Source: Ruminococcaceae bacterium UBA1865 | GTDB taxonomy: Bacteria; Bacillota; Clostridia; Oscillospirales; Acutalibacteraceae | Length of the DNA stretch: 7,260 bases | Reading direction: 5' to 3' | Assembly (NCBI GenBank): GCA_002338255.1 | Contig: DDHX01000062.1 | Location: forward strand, 97,286 to 104,545 | In this document: in pieces, positions 1 to 5,649 of the stretch | Layout of the letters: every line of letters starts with the position of its first letter | Position numbering within the stretch: position 1 is the stretch's first letter | The notes under the pieces: model-generated | What the model saw: only the letters and a program-made list of their open reading frames with translations | Told to the model about the DNA's origin: nothing | The model's database searches: none | Position numbers and translations under genes: made by a program

Positions 1-245
1 AATGTGCTATTCATAGTCGCCCGAATTAATTTTTCATCTCGTAGCTCATTCATATAAATACTGTAATCATGCCCATCAATGAGTTTGTCAATCTCGCTGT
101 TTTCGTCAACAAATGTTTTAGTGTTCGGATCCATACGATCAACAAGATACTCCAATAAATCATATTTATTTTTAATATCCAATAGAATACCCCCATTGAC
201 ATCCTTGTGCAGCCTTGCTAAAAGTAAGGTTGTTTTTTTATACAT
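1..245 (-). CDS. Partial hypothetical protein (winged-helix-like), runs off left edge
   Basis: The minus strand is open from an ATG at 245-243, with a TAA immediately upstream, to the left edge of the window (81 complete codons), so the C-terminus is missing. I do not recognise a named family. The later part (DYSIYMNELRDEKLIRAT) reads like the second helix and wing entry of a small winged-helix domain, as in short phage proteins of the YjcQ or DUF2513 kind, but this is an impression only. The start is uncertain. The ATG at 245 has no Shine-Dalgarno and lies 8 bases from operator 1. An in-frame TTG at 182-180 is preceded by GGGGG with 7-base spacing and would give a leader and a shorter protein. 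The operators at 254-302 lie directly upstream, so this gene may be controlled together with the divergent 342-509 gene. Confidence 0.6.
   Translation of the reverse strand, partial: MYKKTTLLLARLHKDVNGGILLDIKNKYDLLEYLVDRMDPNTKTFVDENSEIDKLIDGHDYSIYMNELRDEKLIRATMNST
211..239 (+). terminator. Weak candidate intrinsic terminator (plus-strand reading)
   Basis: The left arm AGCCTTGC (211-218), loop TAAAA and right arm GTAAGGTT (224-231) form an 8-bp stem with two G-U pairs, followed by G and T7 (233-239). Read on the plus strand this has the shape of a rho-independent terminator, but the stem is weak and no plus-strand gene precedes it. It lies in the 5' part of the minus-strand gene, or in its leader if the TTG start is used. 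It could shield the operator region from plus-strand transcription entering from the left, or be chance. Confidence 0.25.
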
Positions 246-253
246 TTAATTAA

Positions 254-272
254 ATTCGAAAATAATACGAAT
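254..272. promoter_or_regulatory. Palindromic operator 1 (ATTCG-N9-CGAAT)
   Basis: ATTCG at 254-258 and CGAAT at 268-272 are exact inverted repeats separated by 9 AT-only bases. The 17-base core matches operator 2 at 15 of 17 positions, and the two centres (263 and 292) are 29 bp apart. Paired sites of this geometry are typical binding sites for dimeric phage repressors of the Xre/CI type. The site lies between the divergent starts at 245 (minus) and 342 (plus). The cognate protein is not identified. Confidence 0.65.
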
Positions 273-278
273 ATTGTG

Positions 279-307
279 TTGACTTCGAAATAAATACGAA
301 GTATTAT
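279..307 (+). promoter_or_regulatory. Sigma-A type promoter for the 342-509 gene
   Basis: A -35 element TTGACT (279-284) and a -10 element TATTAT (302-307) are separated by exactly 17 bases. Transcription would start near 314 and run into a purine-rich Shine-Dalgarno stretch at 324-336 before the ATG at 342. Operator 2 sits between the two hexamers, so this looks like a repressible promoter. Confidence 0.75.
282..302. promoter_or_regulatory. Palindromic operator 2 (ACTTCG-N9-CGAAGT)
   Basis: Exact 6-base arms, ACTTCG at 282-287 and CGAAGT at 297-302, are separated by 9 AT-only bases. The site overlaps the -35 element, fills the spacer and touches the first base of the -10 element of the plus-strand promoter at 279-307. 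A bound dimer would therefore exclude RNA polymerase. Together with operator 1 it suggests cooperative repression. Confidence 0.7.
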
Positions 308-341
308 ATAACTACAGTTATTCGAGAGGGGGGAGAGAAAA

Positions 342-509
342 ATGCAAAAACTTTCAGTACAGCCAACCGAAAAAGGTGTGAAACTCTATTTAGATGGTCA
401 AGAGATTCAAAACATTTTGGAATTTAATCTAAAAGCCGAAACTCCGAATGTCTTTGAACTGACGGTCAAAATGAATGTGGAATTATCACAGATGTCCTTG
501 GGTCAATAA
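342..509 (+). CDS. Small hypothetical phage-type protein, 55 aa
   Basis: The ATG at 342 follows a very purine-rich Shine-Dalgarno (GAGAGGGGGGAGAG, 324-337), and a good promoter with an embedded operator lies just upstream. The 55-residue product begins MQKLSVQPTEKGVKLYLDG and ends in TAA. It has alternating hydrophobic and polar residues, which suggests a small beta-sheet protein, with no cysteines, membrane segment or obvious DNA-binding motif. It resembles short unnamed proteins seen at the start of lysogeny regions in Firmicute elements, but I cannot assign a function. Its last 24 bases overlap the end of the convergent DUF2513 gene. No terminator is visible between them, so the two transcripts would be mutually antisense at their 3' ends. 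Confidence 0.7.
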   Translation: MQKLSVQPTEKGVKLYLDGQEIQNILEFNLKAETPNVFELTVKMNVELSQMSLGQ

Positions 510-863
510 ATTGGAGATCACTTGTCCGGCAATCTGAGAAAGAACACTTAGAGATTCCGAGCCAACAGCTTTCGCAGTTTGTTTAACCTTGTTCCAGTTG
601 GTGTCCATACGAATATTAGCGATAAATTCATGCCCTGAAGGTGTTAGGTCGTAAATACAACAATGCTGATCCATAGTCCAATCAACACGAGTTAAAAATC
701 CACTTAATCTGCACTGCTCAATATGATAGCAGACTTCATCATTTGGATATTTTTTTAGCTTGTCATAGTCTTGAGAATTTTTAAATAAAACAACTTTTCC
801 AAAACTGGAGTTCTCTTCAACCATTAATAGAATATCGCGCACACAATCGGGATTCAATCGCAT
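486..863 (-). CDS. DUF2513 family protein, 125 aa
   Basis: The product matches my recollection of the DUF2513 family of phage and prophage proteins. It starts MRLNPDCVRDILLMVEEN, has a middle EVCYHIEQCRLSGFL segment, and carries the hallmark DLTPSGHEFIANIR near residues 70-85, followed by a helical C-terminus. The middle part looks like a winged-helix fold, so a regulatory role is possible but unproven. The reading frame is open further upstream to 920. I choose the ATG at 863-861 because GGGAGTGG sits just before it, the family N-terminus begins there, and the promoter at 886-914 lies within the longer version. The gene is convergent with 342-509 (24-base overlap) and divergent from the Xre gene at 951, a layout typical of a phage switch region. 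Confidence 0.85.
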   Translation of the reverse strand: MRLNPDCVRDILLMVEENSSFGKVVLFKNSQDYDKLKKYPNDEVCYHIEQCRLSGFLTRVDWTMDQHCCIYDLTPSGHEFIANIRMDTNWNKVKQTAKAVGSESLSVLSQIAGQVISNLLTQGHL

Positions 864-885
864 CTCTACCACTCCCATTAAATAC

Positions 886-914
886 ATGATACCTTTTTTA
901 ATTCTATCAGTCAA
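886..914 (-). promoter_or_regulatory. Sigma-A type promoter for the DUF2513 gene
   Basis: On the minus strand TTGACT (914-909) and TATCAT (891-886) are separated by 17 bases. The inferred start near 879 leaves a short leader carrying the Shine-Dalgarno before the ATG at 863. A small palindrome, CAAT-AAC-ATTG at 912-922, overlaps the -35 region and could be an operator, but its 4-base arms are weak evidence. No convincing plus-strand promoter for the divergent gene at 951 was found. Confidence 0.7.
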
Positions 915-950
915 TAACATTGGTCATTAAATTAGAAAGCAGGTGAGAAT

Positions 951-1145
951 ATGGCCTTAAAAGATAACGTCAGATTGTTCAGAGAGCGCAAAGAATTTTC
1001 GCAACAGCAGTTGGCTGATCTGATTGGCGTAAATCAAGCGATGATCCATTACATAGAAGCTGGGACGAAAGTGCCGAGCTTAGCAGTAACCATCAGTTTA
1101 GCAAATGCGTTTGGTTGTTCTATTGATGAATTGGTCGGACAGTAA
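951..1145 (+). CDS. Small Xre/Cro-like transcriptional regulator, 64 aa
   Basis: This is a minimal helix-turn-helix protein of the Xre family (HTH_3). An N-terminal helix is followed by SQQQLADLIGV (residues 17-27) as the first HTH helix and NQAMIHYIEAGTKVPS (28-43) as the recognition helix and its cap. The usual closing helices end in DELVGQ. The protein consists of the HTH domain alone, as in Cro-type and many small Firmicute regulators, so it probably binds DNA as a dimer with no sensor domain. AGGTGA sits 4 bases before the ATG. It is divergent from the DUF2513 gene and directly precedes the long plus-strand operon, so it could control the 886-914 promoter, the 1164-1192 promoter or its own. 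The targets are inference. Confidence 0.92.
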   Translation: MALKDNVRLFRERKEFSQQQLADLIGVNQAMIHYIEAGTKVPSLAVTISLANAFGCSIDELVGQ

Positions 1146-1163
1146 TTTTGTAGCTCCGCGCCA

Positions 1164-1192
1164 TTGACACTAAAAAGATGAGTTGATTCATA
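1164..1192 (+). promoter_or_regulatory. Candidate promoter for the main operon
   Basis: A perfect -35 TTGACA (1164-1169) is followed after 17 bases by TTCATA (1187-1192), a poor -10 that is preceded by TGA and so could act as an extended -10 site. It lies in the 90-base gap between the Xre gene and the gene at 1236, where an early operon promoter would be expected. The weak -10 keeps confidence moderate. Confidence 0.45.
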
Positions 1193-1235
1193 GGACAATC
1201 TGCGACAGGAATAAACATGGAATGAGGTGATAAAA

Positions 1236-1424
1236 ATGTTAGCCAAGATCCCAATGGAGGGCAATATTGTTAAAGATTATTACATCGGGAATACACACAT
1301 TTTGATAACTGACGCAGCTTTCACCCTCAGAAATAATACACCAGAAGATAGGAAACGGATCGAAGCCGACTTTAATCAAAAGGGACTGAACATTTATCTA
1401 AAAAATCAGTCGGATCATCTATAA
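1236..1424 (+). CDS. Hypothetical small phage protein, 62 aa
   Basis: The ATG at 1236 is preceded by GAGGTGA with 5-base spacing. An in-frame GTG at 1227 overlaps that site and is less likely. The product opens MLAKIPMEGNIVKDYYIGNT and continues with a charged helical stretch around PEDRKRIEADF. Proteins with the same opening (short, with a KDYWIGNTHI-like motif) are common near the start of early operons in Clostridia prophages and conjugative elements, as far as I recall, but no function is known to me. There are no cysteines and no membrane segment. It is the first gene after the candidate promoter at 1164-1192 and is followed by a 32-base gap with a new Shine-Dalgarno. Confidence 0.75.
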   Translation: MLAKIPMEGNIVKDYYIGNTHILITDAAFTLRNNTPEDRKRIEADFNQKGLNIYLKNQSDHL

Positions 1425-1456
1425 CCTAATTATCCCAAAAAGGAAGTGAATTATCA

Positions 1457-1942
1457 ATGATGCAAAAAGCCACGAAGTCGGCCGGAAATGCGTACTATAA
1501 TGCACGAATGAATGCTGCAGTATATAACGATAGACTCAACAGCCGTGAAGGTGCATCTGAAATTGTTTGTATTGAACGTACACGACTCGCAAATATTGAA
1601 CTTGGCAATATTAACCCACATCCAGAGGAAGTCAACTTGATGAACAGTGCTTACAATGCCCCGGAACTGCTGAATTACTTTTGTTCCAACCAGTGCCCAC
1701 TTGGATGCGGACGTGTTGAACCGCTCAATCCTCGGAATTTGGAGAGTGCAGCGATGAAGATTGAGCGGCTTACCAGAAATATGGACGAAATTTCCCGGGA
1801 CATATCGGATATTGCCGAAGATGGTAGAATCACCCCGTCGGAACGTACACTATTTAATCGGCATGTGGAGCAGCTGAAAGAGGTAAAAAAGTCAATCGAG
1901 GAGCTGATCCTTGTGGCGGAGCAGTCGAGTGGAGGTGAATAG
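1457..1942 (+). CDS. Cys-containing helix-turn-helix protein of Clostridia phages, 161 aa
   Basis: The N-terminal region contains a recognisable though divergent Xre-type HTH. SREGASEIVCIERTRLANIE (residues 29-48) covers the HTH helices, and GNINPHPEEVNLMNSAYNAP completes the fold. Immediately afterwards comes a cysteine cluster, C76-X3-C80-X3-C84. From about residue 95 to the end the protein is highly charged and helical, probably a coiled coil for dimerisation. I recognise it as a recurrent prophage protein usually labelled Xre family regulator. The first of two adjacent ATG codons is taken as the start, with AGGAAGTGA a few bases upstream. Its stop is separated by one base from the TTG start of the next gene, so the two are probably translationally coupled. 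The role of the cysteines (metal or redox sensing) is inference. Confidence 0.85.
   Translation: MMQKATKSAGNAYYNARMNAAVYNDRLNSREGASEIVCIERTRLANIELGNINPHPEEVNLMNSAYNAPELLNYFCSNQCPLGCGRVEPLNPRNLESAAMKIERLTRNMDEISRDISDIAEDGRITPSERTLFNRHVEQLKEVKKSIEELILVAEQSSGGE
1931..1938 (+). promoter_or_regulatory. Shine-Dalgarno that fixes the TTG start at 1944
   Basis: GGAGGTGA lies inside the last codons of the preceding gene, 5 bases before an in-frame TTG at 1944. This spacing makes TTG a better start than the upstream non-canonical possibilities in the same frame, of which the GTG at 1935 overlaps the site itself. Confidence 0.75.
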
Positions 1943-1943
1943 A

Positions 1944-2117
1944 TTGGACAAGCAGACTCGGAAGTGCATAGCGGACCTTAAACAACGTGCCGGCCAACTT
2001 CGGCGGCAGTATCACTTTTCCCGCACGGTGGCCGGAGCGACAAGCTGCTGGCTTGGTGGAGTAAAGACAGAACACATCGGTACTGTATTGGTGCTGATGG
2101 AACGAGAGAGGAAGTAA
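1944..2117 (+). CDS. Small basic hypothetical protein, 57 aa, TTG start
   Basis: A strong GGAGGTGA and the near-abutting end of the upstream gene point to translation from TTG. The product begins MDKQTRKCIADLKQRAGQLR, is rich in Arg and Lys (about a quarter of the first 30 residues) and has a more hydrophobic, glycine-containing C-terminal half. I do not recognise a family. A short basic helical protein at this place could bind nucleic acid or a partner protein, but nothing in the sequence proves it. The spacing to the next gene is 6 bases, and its own last codons supply the Shine-Dalgarno for that gene. Confidence 0.65.
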   Translation: MDKQTRKCIADLKQRAGQLRRQYHFSRTVAGATSCWLGGVKTEHIGTVLVLMERERK

Positions 2118-2123
2118 ATTAAT

Positions 2124-2372
2124 ATGAGACTTCGTAAACAAGCGCTGGGTGACCGTAACATCATTGGTGCACGCGTGGAAATGGCGCGTAAGAATCAAGG
2201 AATGAAGCAAAAAGAGCTGCTGGCTCAATTGCAGGTAAAGGGTATCGACCTAAATTCCTCCGCATTATCCAAGCTTGAGGGACAAATTCGTGGTGTGATG
2301 GACTTTGAACTGGACGCTCTGGCCGATATCCTCGACGTTTCTGTAAATTGGCTTTTAGGCCGGGAGGAATAG
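2124..2372 (+). CDS. Xre-family helix-turn-helix regulator, 82 aa
   Basis: The protein opens MRLRKQALGDRNIIGARVEMA and continues into an HTH_3 domain: MKQKELLAQLQVKGIDL (residues 27-43), then NSSALSKLEGQIRGVMDFEL (44-63) with the recognition helix around S45-E52. It ends with DILDVSVNWLLGREE, the classic closing motif of this family. There is no sensor or protease domain, so it is probably a constitutive DNA-binding regulator. AGAGGAAG lies 9 bases before the ATG, and the gene fits tightly between its neighbours. Finding a second Xre protein in the middle of an early operon is common in Clostridia prophages. What it regulates cannot be read from this window. Confidence 0.92.
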   Translation: MRLRKQALGDRNIIGARVEMARKNQGMKQKELLAQLQVKGIDLNSSALSKLEGQIRGVMDFELDALADILDVSVNWLLGREE

Positions 2373-2374
2373 TG

Positions 2375-2557
2375 ATGACTGCAAGGTGCAAATCCTGTAA
2401 GCAGCACTGGAATATCAGTATTAAGCAACACATCCCGTCGAGCGGTTACCTTTGCCCACGCTGTACTGGTCGTTTGATTGCAAAGCGCCGGAGCAGGGAA
2501 ATGCGAGAAAAATATCAGTCCATTGGGATTATAAAAGGAGGACAAGCAAATGCTTGA
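2375..2557 (+). CDS. Mini zinc-ribbon protein, 60 aa
   Basis: The ATG at 2375 is 6 bases after GGGAGGA. The GTG one codon earlier would be too close to that site. The product begins MTARCKSCKQHW and has a second pair, CPRC, about 20 residues later, giving CX2C-(about 20)-CX2C, a small zinc ribbon spanning roughly residues 5-31. The tail is strongly basic (RLIAKRRSREMREK), which suggests contact with nucleic acid or a protein surface. The exact family is not recognised. The last 8 bases overlap the start of the membrane protein gene, whose Shine-Dalgarno GGAGG lies inside this reading frame. Confidence 0.75.
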   Translation: MTARCKSCKQHWNISIKQHIPSSGYLCPRCTGRLIAKRRSREMREKYQSIGIIKGGQANA

Positions 2558-2966
2558 AGGATTTATTACATTGGTTCTCGTTGGTGGAGCCTTGGCAATT
2601 GGGATTGCCTTAATAGCCGGAATCAGCCGCCTTATCTGCATAATTGACGATCAGCGTATTTACCGCAGACGCAAGGAAGCAATTTCCGCAGTTAAACTTT
2701 ATCGCATGGTCAATCAGCGCGTCGGCAGTAATTTGACCATTTCCGAGTATGATGACGCGGTTAAATATACCATCCGCAAATATCACCTTGAGGACCGCAA
2801 CGGTGCCATGGACTTCCGCGGGCAGGACATGGAGTACATAAGCATGCTGATCAGTGAGGCAGTACAGCAAAACCGTATGTTTCAAAGCGCTTTAGCAATC
2901 GCACAGTCCGATGCGGAACTGGCCGCCTCAGAATATGAAACTGAAAGGAAGGTAATTACAGCATGA
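2550..2966 (+). CDS. Single-pass membrane protein, 138 aa, unknown function
   Basis: After a three-residue start there is one long hydrophobic, glycine-rich stretch from about residue 4 to 31, beginning GFITLVLVGGALAIGIALIA. It is followed by the basic cluster RIYRRRKE, so by the positive-inside rule the roughly 100-residue remainder faces the cytoplasm. That part is charged and helical, with no enzyme motif that I can name. It is a signal-anchor protein rather than a secreted one, as no cleavage site is evident. AAAAGGAGG lies 8 bases before the ATG. The gene ends in a 4-base ATGA overlap with the next gene. Membrane anchoring of a phage early process is possible but speculative. Confidence 0.75.
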   Translation: MLEGFITLVLVGGALAIGIALIAGISRLICIIDDQRIYRRRKEAISAVKLYRMVNQRVGSNLTISEYDDAVKYTIRKYHLEDRNGAMDFRGQDMEYISMLISEAVQQNRMFQSALAIAQSDAELAASEYETERKVITA

Positions 2967-3304
2967 ATGAGTTAACCAAAACCGCAATTAAAATCTTTGA
3001 TAATACGTTGCAAAGCATTACCGGTGCGCAAACCGTTGGAAAAGCAGAATCTTCCGCACAGCTTGCCCGTGGATACCTTGTCGGAATCCGGTTGCTGGAT
3101 ATCATCAATAATTGGCAGTATGACGCCATGAGTGATTTGCTGGAAATCTCAGTTAAAACAGCGCGTAAACAAATAAATAAAGCCACATCCGGCGTTACAA
3201 GCACCGAAAGCGGCTTTGTGCAAAGAAATTTAACTAACACCAACAGTATAGCGATATTTGCGATTAGTGTCAACAAGGAGGGCGCGGGATATGACAACGA
3301 ATGA
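2963..3304 (+). CDS. Hypothetical helical protein, 113 aa
   Basis: The gene starts at an ATGA overlap with the membrane protein gene, with AAGGAAGG about a dozen bases upstream. The product begins MNELTKTAIKIFDNTLQSIT and continues through a mainly helical middle with a QLARGYLVGIRLLDIINNW segment (residues 33-51). YDAMSDLLEISVKTARKQIN (53-72) has an HTH-like cadence but no clear family match. The last 40 residues are low in structure and rich in Thr, Ser and Asn. The final 14 bases overlap the start of the DUF3846 gene. I do not recognise it. The compact spacing and ATGA coupling support it being real. Confidence 0.65.
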   Translation: MNELTKTAIKIFDNTLQSITGAQTVGKAESSAQLARGYLVGIRLLDIINNWQYDAMSDLLEISVKTARKQINKATSGVTSTESGFVQRNLTNTNSIAIFAISVNKEGAGYDNE

Positions 3305-3680
3305 AGGATCTAACGCGGCAAAAAATAAAATCCTGTGCCTTTTCAAAGAACCGTTTAAGGATCCGGTGCAGGTGGAAGTCGAAGATGACTTTCATGCCAT
3401 ACAAAACCAGGTCGGCTGCGACACCTTTCAGTGCCTGGAACCCTTTGAAGATGTTTGCTATTTTATTGATGATGAGGGCAAATTCAAGCCGCTTGCCAAA
3501 CCAAATATTCGATACGGCATCGATGATATCATCGTCGGGAATATCCTGATTGCCGGAATCCGCGGCGAAAATAATGTGAGCCTCACAGAATGGCAGATCG
3601 GTTTCATTACCAAGCGTTTGAAAAGCGATTCCATCACCCCACATCAAGCGGTAATGATCAACGTTAGGGATTACATATGA
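3291..3680 (+). CDS. DUF3846 domain protein, 129 aa
   Basis: The ATG at 3291 is chosen because AAGGAGG (3275-3281) lies 9 bases upstream and the family fold begins soon after. The core residues 13-60 read KILCLFKEPFKDPVQVEVED, then DFHAIQNQVGC, then FQCLEPFEDVCYFIDDEGK. This is the DUF3846 pattern of a short beta strand, an acidic segment and the xxPFEDxxxxxxDEGK motif, followed by a GIDDIIVGNILIAG strand. DUF3846 proteins are widespread in Firmicute phages and conjugative elements and often lie near DNA-processing genes. No activity is established to my knowledge. The protein is somewhat longer than the minimal domain, with a polar tail. The gene overlaps the previous one by 14 bases, and 28 bases separate it from the ATPase gene. 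Confidence 0.85.
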   Translation: MTTNEGSNAAKNKILCLFKEPFKDPVQVEVEDDFHAIQNQVGCDTFQCLEPFEDVCYFIDDEGKFKPLAKPNIRYGIDDIIVGNILIAGIRGENNVSLTEWQIGFITKRLKSDSITPHQAVMINVRDYI

Positions 3681-3708
3681 TTCCTTTCATTTAACTGGAG
3701 GAAGATAA

Positions 3709-5649
3709 ATGAAACTTTTAAATCTCACTCTTGATAATTTCAAGAGATTCACCCATTACGAGTTTAATCCTGAGGGCCACAATGTAAATGTATATGCAGC
3801 CAATTATGTCGGTAAAACATCGCTGATGGATGCGTATTTCTGGTTGTGGCTTGGCAAAGAATCAGAAGACCAATCCGTGAAATTTGGAATCAAGCCCAAC
3901 AATGCGCCGGATGGCGTCGATACTGTGGTAACCGGAACTTTTGAGCACAATGGTCAGATTTTCACTTTAAAAAGAGTTCTCAAGGATGTTTATGAGCGTG
4001 AAAAAGGCGACGCAGATCGTAAGGTCAAAAGCATAAAAACGGAATTTTATATTGACGATGTTCCAACAGGAACAAAAAAGGAATTCGATAATTTCCGCTT
4101 TAAGATATGTGATGATGAAACTTTTCTTACGCTGACGCTTCCCGATTATTTTGCAGAAAAAGTGAATAACACAGACCGACGCAAAAAAATATTGGAATAT
4201 TCAAATGCGGATATGGATGACCGCAGCATCATGAGCCAATATGATGAATATCATTCGCTTCTGCATTACATGGGCTCGAAGTCTGTTGAGCAGTACATTA
4301 CGGTGACTAAATCACAACGAAAACAAGCGAATGAGCGGCTGGATCAGATCAAATCTGAAATTAATGGCATCATCATGGGAAAACCTGAGGTTTTGCCTGA
4401 AGAAAATGACGGCCCAGAGCTGCTTCGCCTGTCCAAAACTAAAATTCAGCTTGAAAGTAACCTGCAAAAAATCCGTAACGGTGAAAGCGCTGCAGCCCTA
4501 CGAAAAAAGATTGCTGAACTGCAGGCGGATATCTCCACCGCAAAAACGGCTTATATCCGAAAAACCGCCGGCGGGAACACTGTCCTTGAAGCGGAGGCAG
4601 CTACGCTCCGGTCAACAATTAGCAATCTGCGCAACTCCATTGCCAAGAGTCAAGCCAGTATTCGCAGTGCAACCGGTGTGGCCGAAGGCCTTGTAAAAGA
4701 GATAGCAGAGCTACGCGCCCAATGTGTGACCACATATAACCTGTCTTTTGACGTCACCAATAACATATGTCCTACCTGTGGGCAGGAATATCCTCCGGAA
4801 AAGCAGCAGGGGCTTCTTGATACTTTTAACGAGAATAAGGCTAATAAACTGGAGGAACTGGAAGCCAAGGGTAAACAACTGGTAGCATCAAAATCTGAAA
4901 TGGAAGCCGCTGCGAAAGAACACAATCAAAAACTTCAGGATGATGAACAGAGCCTTAAAAATTCTGAATCCCGTTTGGAGCAGCTGAATAAATCCTACGC
5001 TAACCCGCCAGCGTTTGAGACCACCGCCGAATATAAAAAGCTTCAGGACGAACTTTCCGCTGCTGAGCATGACCTATCCACCGTGGATGCGGTTGCTGCA
5101 AAGCAGTCTGAAAAATTGACCGCTCAGCTTGCAGTGGTCATCGAGCAGATCGATGCCATAAAACAGCGCATGGCGAACAAGGACACTGCAGCCCGTTCAG
5201 ATCGTCTCGTTTCCGAACGTGAAGCCGAAGAAAAGAATCTGGCTCAGGAAATGGCAATATACGACAATGGCTTAGATCTGGTTGATAAATTCAATCATTT
5301 TAAAGCTGAACTTATTTCCGATAAAATAAATTCACCCTTTGCGTTGGTTAAATGGCAGATGTTTAACGTCCGTAAAAATAGTGATGTTGAGCTCATCTGC
5401 GAGGCGACAGTTCACGGATGTACATACAACAAAGGCGCTATAAACGGATTTGGGGACCTGAGTAATTCTGAAAAATTGAATGCAGGGTTGGATATTATTA
5501 ACACCCTCGGCCACCTGACCGGGGTATCGGTTCCGGTTTGGATTGACAATGCAGAAAGTTCGACCAGTCCCTATCCCATTAATGCTCAGGTAATTCAGCT
5601 GCGCGTGTCCGCCAAGGACAAGCAGCTGAGAGCGGAGGTGCGGGGATGA
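3709..5649 (+). CDS. Rad50/SbcC-like AAA ATPase with zinc hook, 646 aa
   Basis: This is an SMC-type ATPase of the phage SbcC/RecN-like group. The N-terminal strand MKLLNLTLDNFKRF leads to a P-loop at residues 30-37, AANYVGKT, followed by SLMDAYFWLWLGKE. Long charged coiled coils (about 205-345 and 370-525) flank a CPTCG zinc hook (C354, C357). The C-terminal lobe carries the ABC signature LSNSEKLNAGLDI (584-596) and Walker B VPVWIDNAES with D613 and E616. Such proteins pair two heads around ATP and usually work with a nuclease on DNA ends in recombination or repair. No nuclease subunit is present here. Oddly, the first glycine of the P-loop is alanine (A30), although the GKT lysine is kept. 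GGAGGAAG precedes the ATG, and the gene ends in an ATGA overlap with the next gene. Confidence 0.92.
   Translation: MKLLNLTLDNFKRFTHYEFNPEGHNVNVYAANYVGKTSLMDAYFWLWLGKESEDQSVKFGIKPNNAPDGVDTVVTGTFEHNGQIFTLKRVLKDVYEREKGDADRKVKSIKTEFYIDDVPTGTKKEFDNFRFKICDDETFLTLTLPDYFAEKVNNTDRRKKILEYSNADMDDRSIMSQYDEYHSLLHYMGSKSVEQYITVTKSQRKQANERLDQIKSEINGIIMGKPEVLPEENDGPELLRLSKTKIQLESNLQKIRNGESAAALRKKIAELQADISTAKTAYIRKTAGGNTVLEAEAATLRSTISNLRNSIAKSQASIRSATGVAEGLVKEIAELRAQCVTTYNLSFDVTNNICPTCGQEYPPEKQQGLLDTFNENKANKLEELEAKGKQLVASKSEMEAAAKEHNQKLQDDEQSLKNSESRLEQLNKSYANPPAFETTAEYKKLQDELSAAEHDLSTVDAVAAKQSEKLTAQLAVVIEQIDAIKQRMANKDTAARSDRLVSEREAEEKNLAQEMAIYDNGLDLVDKFNHFKAELISDKINSPFALVKWQMFNVRKNSDVELICEATVHGCTYNKGAINGFGDLSNSEKLNAGLDIINTLGHLTGVSVPVWIDNAESSTSPYPINAQVIQLRVSAKDKQLRAEVRG

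Noticed and set aside
864..920. Longer version of the DUF2513 gene starting at 920 on the minus strand
   Set aside because: The extra 19 codons contain the promoter -35 and -10 elements, lack a good ribosome site at 920, and precede the family's usual N-terminus at 863.
1854..2228. 124-codon open frame on the minus strand
   Set aside because: It lies opposite three tightly packed plus-strand genes with clear ribosome sites, and the translation shows no recognisable motif.
2225..2641. 138-codon open frame on the minus strand
   Set aside because: It runs antisense to the Xre, zinc-ribbon and membrane protein genes, whose motifs are convincing.
3375..3381. AGTCGAA, one base from a Spo0A box, within the DUF3846 gene
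   Set aside because: A single near-match of seven bases inside coding sequence is expected by chance.
3270..3647. 125-codon open frame on the minus strand
   Set aside because: It is fully antisense to the DUF3846 gene, whose family pattern is clear.
4331..4696. 121-codon plus-strand open frame inside the ATPase gene
   Set aside because: It is an out-of-frame shadow within the coiled-coil coding region, with no supporting motif.
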